Origin: Sulfuriflexus sp.
Lineage (GTDB): Bacteria; Pseudomonadota; Gammaproteobacteria; AKS1
NCBI GenBank assembly: GCA_023134145.1
Contig: JAGLUW010000018.1
Location: 1 to 64,000 of the forward strand
Reading direction: 5' to 3'
Length of the DNA stretch: 64,000 bases
Part shown: one piece after another, positions 60,145-64,000 of the stretch
How the letters are laid out: every line of letters begins with the position of its first letter
Numbering within the stretch: position 1 is the first letter of the stretch
Made by a program: the position numbers and the translations under genes
The notes under the pieces: generated by a model
Database searches by the model: none
Told to the model about the DNA's origin: nothing
The model's input: the letters and a program-made list of their open reading frames with translations, nothing else

Positions 60145-60873
60145 ATGCAAATAGGACGATTTCAATTTAAGCCCAGCATACTCGTTACACTGATTTCGTT
60201 GGTGGTTTTCCTTGTTCTAATGTCACTAGGTCTATGGCAGTTGAATCGTGCTGAGCTGAAGATTGAGACTCAGCAGGCGCTTATATCAAACCTGAAGCAG
60301 CTTGAATTAGATCTATTAACCCCGCTTGATGAGAATGGCAAATATCGTTTCAGGCATGCCCGACTTCAGGGGCATTTTGATGTAGAGCATCAGTATCTAT
60401 TGGATAACCGTGTTGAGAAAGGTCGTCCAGGTTTCTTAGTCATTACTCCCTTTGTTTATGCTGTCGATGAGGCAGTTATCTTGGTTAATCGTGGTTGGCT
60501 GCCATTGGGCAAGACACGTGAGGATTTACCAAGTATTGAAGTAGTTAATACGCCACGGATTATTAGGGGTATTTTGGCGGATTTACCCGGTAAATTACCC
60601 AGTTTTGGTATTAATACGGCGGTTTTAGGTGGCAGCTGGCCACGGGTCATTCGTGATGTTGAAATAGAACAGATCAGCCTCGACTTGGGGTACAATGTGC
60701 CGCCATATTTACTGCATTTAGCGCAGGAAAATAGTGCGGCGTATACGCAGAATTGGCAACCCGTTGCGAGTGGCCCAGAAAAGAACCAGAGTTATGCAAT
60801 TCAGTGGTTCAGCATGGCATTGGTGATACTTATTTTATTTATCGGCTTGAATAGCCGACGTTCGGAGGAATAG
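60145..60873 (+). CDS. SURF1 family protein
   Basis: SURF1 (Shy1) proteins help haem a insertion into subunit I. Two membrane helices at the ends (about 12-32 and 221-238) enclose a periplasmic domain. The pattern L-G-L-W-Q-L-N-R-A near the start, L-D-N-R-V-x2-G-R-P-G-F, V-N-R-G-W-L and N-Q-S-Y-A-I-Q-W-F at the end are family features. Length 242 aa. It is 2 nt before the SCO-like gene. Confidence 0.93.
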   Translation: MQIGRFQFKPSILVTLISLVVFLVLMSLGLWQLNRAELKIETQQALISNLKQLELDLLTPLDENGKYRFRHARLQGHFDVEHQYLLDNRVEKGRPGFLVITPFVYAVDEAVILVNRGWLPLGKTREDLPSIEVVNTPRIIRGILADLPGKLPSFGINTAVLGGSWPRVIRDVEIEQISLDLGYNVPPYLLHLAQENSAAYTQNWQPVASGPEKNQSYAIQWFSMALVILILFIGLNSRRSEE

Positions 60874-60875
60874 CG

Positions 60876-61499
60876 GTGGAACAACAGTCAAAAAAGTCGG
60901 GTATGGATCCGCGTATGACGATTATCGTAATGGTATTAGTATTTGTAGTACCGGTTGGTATGGCGATTGTTTTACATAGTATTGGTGATGGTTTTAAAAC
61001 GGTCTCAACTACTAACTGGGGAAATTTAGTTACACCGGTACGACCGATTGCAAATTTTTCCACAACAACGATTGATAATAAAAAGTTCGATCGTGAAATG
61101 CTAAATGGTAAGTGGACCATGTTCTACATTGATTCTGCTGGTTGTAATGAAAGCTGTTTCAATAACCTTTATACCGTTCGTCAATCACGACTTGGCATGG
61201 GTGGCGAAAAAGATCGTGTGCAACGTGTGATGCTACTCGTTGATGATGGCAATAATTCTCAATTAGAAAAAGTGATTGAAGAGCACCAAGGCATGAATAT
61301 TATTCGTCTGGATAAAGCGACGATGAAGGAAGTGCTAAATAATTTTGAATTTGAAGGATTAAAATCAGCTAATACGGCGCAACGAATTTATTTTATTGAT
61401 CCACTCGGTAATTTGATGATGCACTTTGAAAGTGACATTAGCCCAAGAGGCGTGGTTAAAGATCTTGAGCGTTTACTCAAATATTCAAGAATTGGTTAA
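60876..61499 (+). CDS. SCO-like thioredoxin-fold protein of the oxidase locus (207 aa)
   Basis: One N-terminal membrane helix (about 14-35) is followed by a thioredoxin-like domain with C-N-E-S-C (a C-x3-C copper/redox motif as in Sco1) and F-I-D-P-L-G-N-L-M-M. It resembles the small transmembrane assembly proteins found after SURF1 in gammaproteobacterial oxidase loci. It may deliver copper to CuA or reduce its cysteines. The start is GTG at 60876 with GGAGG upstream. ctaB begins 12 nt after its end. Confidence 0.82.
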   Translation: MEQQSKKSGMDPRMTIIVMVLVFVVPVGMAIVLHSIGDGFKTVSTTNWGNLVTPVRPIANFSTTTIDNKKFDREMLNGKWTMFYIDSAGCNESCFNNLYTVRQSRLGMGGEKDRVQRVMLLVDDGNNSQLEKVIEEHQGMNIIRLDKATMKEVLNNFEFEGLKSANTAQRIYFIDPLGNLMMHFESDISPRGVVKDLERLLKYSRIG

Positions 61500-61511
61500 A
61501 GGGTCGGCGCG

Positions 61512-62432
61512 ATGAATGATGAAACACAAACAACCGATGAAGTAACACTTAAAGATATTACTTGGCGTGATTATTACAATCTTTGTAAACCCAAGGTCGT
61601 TATGTTGATTGTTTTCACTGCAGTCGTAGGGATGCTGCTTGCTGTCCCCGGCGCTGTACCATGGTCGTTATTTCCATGGCAGCCATTTATTTTTGGCACC
61701 ATTGGTATTGGTTTAGCGGCAGGTTCAGCCGCTGCGATTAATCAGGTTGTTGATCAACGCATCGATGCCCAAATGGCGAGAACAAAGAATAGGCCACTAC
61801 CAACCGGACACATGGATAGCAAACGCGCATTGGCCTTTGCTTTTGCAATTGGTGCCGTTGCAATGATTATCTTAGTCGTGTTTGTGAATGAATTAACGGC
61901 AATACTTACTTTTGCTTCGTTAATTGGTTATGCGGTTGTTTATACCATGTACCTTAAATACGCCACGCCACAGAATATTGTTATTGGTGGAGCGGCAGGT
62001 GCAGCGCCACCTGTTCTAGGTTGGACGGCTATTACAGGCGACATTAACGCGCATTCATTATTATTGTTCTTAATCATTTTCGCATGGACACCACCCCATT
62101 TTTGGGCATTAGCAATTCATCGTTGTAAAGAATATGCAAAGGTTGATGTGCCGATGTTGCCAGTGACGCATGGTCTTGAATTTACGCGTTTACAAATTTT
62201 GTTGTACACGATTATTCTTATCGTTGTAACGATTTTACCATTTGTAACATTGATGAGTGGTGTGTTTTATTTGGCAGGGGCAATTGCTCTTGGGCTTGGC
62301 TTTTTATATTACTCGTTGGAAGTTAAAAAAGCCGAAGATGAAACAATGCCGATCAAGACCTTTGGTTATTCTATTTTTTACTTAATGGCCTTGTTTGCAT
62401 TCTTATTGATTGATCACTACATCCCTTATTAA
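61512..62432 (+). CDS. ctaB: Protohaem IX farnesyltransferase (haem O synthase)
   Basis: This UbiA-superfamily enzyme (CyoE/CtaB) attaches a farnesyl group to haem B, giving haem O. The Asp motif [19 protein letters not shown] and [10 protein letters not shown], with the second polar motif, are present; about nine membrane helices. Length 306 aa. In most related loci ctaA (haem A synthase) stands just before it; here the SCO-like gene precedes it by only 12 nt. Confidence 0.95.
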   Translation: MNDETQTTDEVTLKDITWRDYYNLCKPKVVMLIVFTAVVGMLLAVPGAVPWSLFPWQPFIFGTIGIGLAAGSAAAINQVVDQRIDAQMARTKNRPLPTGHMDSKRALAFAFAIGAVAMIILVVFVNELTAILTFASLIGYAVVYTMYLKYATPQNIVIGGAAGAAPPVLGWTAITGDINAHSLLLFLIIFAWTPPHFWALAIHRCKEYAKVDVPMLPVTHGLEFTRLQILLYTIILIVVTILPFVTLMSGVFYLAGAIALGLGFLYYSLEVKKAEDETMPIKTFGYSIFYLMALFAFLLIDHYIPY

Positions 62433-62460
62433 ATTATTTATGCTATTTATTTTCGCCAGA

Positions 62461-64000
62461 TTACTTACTGTCGAGGGTATTGATCTGATCCCAATCAGCA
62501 GCGGGTGGGTTTTCCATATAGCGCTTGGCACGCTGTGAGAATTTTTCTGATGCCATATCACCTTGTTCAGCAAGTTGGCTAAATATATCGAAGGCCTTTT
62601 TGAAATCAGTTGCGCGATAAGCCGTTAACGCGTTTGCAAAACTATCGCGTAATTCTTGATTAGCAATCATCTCTGGTTGTAGTGGTTCATAAATAGTTGT
62701 TGGTGTTTCTTTACCCTTAACACGAACAATATCTAATTCGCGGACTGGAATAGCATCACCACATTGGGCAAGGGTCGTATCACTCAACATGATAGTGGTG
62801 CCATACATCTTATTCACACCTTCGATTCGTGCGGCTAGGTTTACTGCATCACCCATGATGGTGTAGTTGAGGCGGTCAGATGAACCAATATTACCCACTA
62901 GCATCTCACCTGTATTGATACCTATACGCGCAGAAACCTTTAAGTCACCGGGAAGAGCAAAGCTATCTTCTAGTTCTTTAAGGCGTTTATCACAGGCCAA
63001 GGCAGATTGTACGGCATGCAACGCATGTTCTGGATCGTATTGAGGTGCGCCAAATACAGCAATAATGGCATCGCCAACATACTTATCAACAAAGCCGCCG
63101 TGTTCTTTTACGATACAGGTCATTGCGGTGAAATACTGGTTAAGGAATTCAACCAAGTCATGTGGTTCGAGACTTTCTGAAATACTAGTGAAGCCGGCAA
63201 TGTCCGAGAACCAAACGGTTAACTCACGTTCTTCACCACCAAGCTCAGGACTGTCACCTGCTGCCATCATTTGATCGATAACAGCGGGTTCTAGATAAAG
63301 ACCGAAGGCATCTTTAATAAGACGTTTATCTTTATCAGCAACAATAAAGCGGAAACCAAGTACCGCAGATAGCGTTATTGCAGAAGCAATAATAGGATCG
63401 AGTAAAGGTAGAACTAAACCATCATAAAAACTAACCATCACGATAATAGTCCAGATCGCAACACTAGCAATAGCCGCGATGCCGAGTCGTATTGGCGCAA
63501 AGAAAAGTGTTAATAGCGCAATGGCTAGTGCAAGAGGAATAGAGAGTAGCGCATAAGAAACACTATTTATTTCTCGTAGCGAATTACCTTGTAATAAATT
63601 GTTGATGGCATGTGCATGAACGTAAACGCCGGCTATATCATCGCGTATTGCTGTGCTGGCATATTTTTTATTGTCATATTTAATAGCACAGCGTTCGGGT
63701 GCAACTAAGCCTTCCCGTGAATTTGCGAAATGTGAACTTGCTTTCTTACGATCTTCAAGACCAAGTACGGCACCTAATAGTACAACTTTGTTTTTAAAAT
63801 GTTTTTCGAAGTAATTAGTATCACCTTTCTGTGTACAAGCATAGATGTCGGCTAAAGAGTAGGTCGGGATGTAATTAGCATGCGTATTAAAATTAATAAG
63901 CATGGTGTTATTTTCAGTAACTGGAACTTGATAATTATTTATTACTAATGGTTTGTTCTTTACATATTTAAGTTTTTCGCCTGCTGCACGTGCAGCAAGT
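62461..64000 (-). CDS. CHASE2 class III adenylate/guanylate cyclase, 5' end outside the window
   Basis: The reading frame is open to the right edge, so the gene is cut at its start; the Met at 63903 is internal. The visible part holds the end of a periplasmic CHASE2 sensor domain (I-N-F-N-T, then K-V-V-L-L-G-A-V and V-Y-V-H-A-H-A-I-N-N-L-L), three membrane helices, and a class III cyclase domain with V-W-F-S-D-I-A-G-F-T-S-I-S, Y-V-G-D-A-I-I-A-V-F-G and the transition-state pair in G-D-A-V-N-L-A-A-R. All catalytic Asp, Asn and Arg positions appear intact. It would make cAMP or cGMP in response to an envelope signal. A helical C-terminal tail follows. Confidence 0.92.
   Translation of the reverse strand, partial: LAARAAGEKLKYVKNKPLVINNYQVPVTENNTMLINFNTHANYIPTYSLADIYACTQKGDTNYFEKHFKNKVVLLGAVLGLEDRKKASSHFANSREGLVAPERCAIKYDNKKYASTAIRDDIAGVYVHAHAINNLLQGNSLREINSVSYALLSIPLALAIALLTLFFAPIRLGIAAIASVAIWTIIVMVSFYDGLVLPLLDPIIASAITLSAVLGFRFIVADKDKRLIKDAFGLYLEPAVIDQMMAAGDSPELGGEERELTVWFSDIAGFTSISESLEPHDLVEFLNQYFTAMTCIVKEHGGFVDKYVGDAIIAVFGAPQYDPEHALHAVQSALACDKRLKELEDSFALPGDLKVSARIGINTGEMLVGNIGSSDRLNYTIMGDAVNLAARIEGVNKMYGTTIMLSDTTLAQCGDAIPVRELDIVRVKGKETPTTIYEPLQPEMIANQELRDSFANALTAYRATDFKKAFDIFSQLAEQGDMASEKFSQRAKRYMENPPAADWDQINTLDSK

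Noticed and set aside
62433..62460. Terminator between ctaB and the cyclase gene
   Set aside because: The 28-bp interval is AT-rich without an inverted repeat.

Overview
The window is chromosomal DNA from a gammaproteobacterium outside the enterics. By eye its GC content is in the low-to-mid forties (not computed). The lineage rests on the nudE-cysQ pair, the bioBFHCD cluster, ubiC-ubiA, yggX, sthA and an MSHA-type pilus operon. A caa3-type cytochrome oxidase points to aerobic respiration. A phosphoribulokinase gene hints at carbon fixation, but no RuBisCO is present, so autotrophy is not shown.

Layout. 1-5680 is an accessory-looking stretch of small exported, membrane and Sel1-repeat proteins of unknown role. 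It contains a duplicated segment and its decayed copy. 5684-9154 holds nudE-cysQ, a sarcosine/dimethylglycine-type methyltransferase and a membrane cyclic-nucleotide-binding protein, followed by tRNA-Phe (minus strand) and a lone AmrS-type radical SAM gene. 10660-17611 is a minus-strand block: asmA-like, SRPBCC protein, mutY and yggX, preceded by a diguanylate cyclase and an acyl-CoA synthetase. thiS-thiG-trmB and sthA follow. 21219-24299 encodes an exported TPR-CHAT protein. Then come hemW, an FKBP isomerase, phosphoribulokinase, a Nudix hydrolase, a spermidine-synthase-like protein and a hydrolase.

29.9-41.4 kb is housekeeping: rdgB, rph and a PP2C phosphatase/Ser-Thr kinase pair on the minus strand, then yicC, gmk, rpoZ, spoT, ridA, recG, ubiC and ubiA on the plus strand. 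41.5-48.3 kb is the inner-membrane/secretin half of an MSHA pilus operon (mshI to mshN), followed by a convergent diguanylate cyclase. comF and bioBFHCD follow. The right end is a cytochrome c oxidase locus (ctaC, ctaD, a 34-residue assembly ORF, ctaG, ctaE, DUF2909, SURF1, a SCO-like protein, ctaB) without ctaA. A CHASE2 class III cyclase gene runs off the window.

The most interesting non-coding signal is at 29692-29799, minus strand. A TATAAT box is followed by three hairpins; the middle one displays a C-only/U-only loop and the last is a strong terminator. This looks like an anti-Shine-Dalgarno small RNA. Its loop is perfectly complementary over nine bases to the ribosome binding site of the TPR-CHAT gene in the same window. 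Other notable points are a probable CTG start for mshI, a 66-bp exact repeat joining a pseudogene to nudE, and an insertion of about 28 residues in the phosphoribulokinase. I saw no CRISPR array, insertion sequence, prophage or rRNA.
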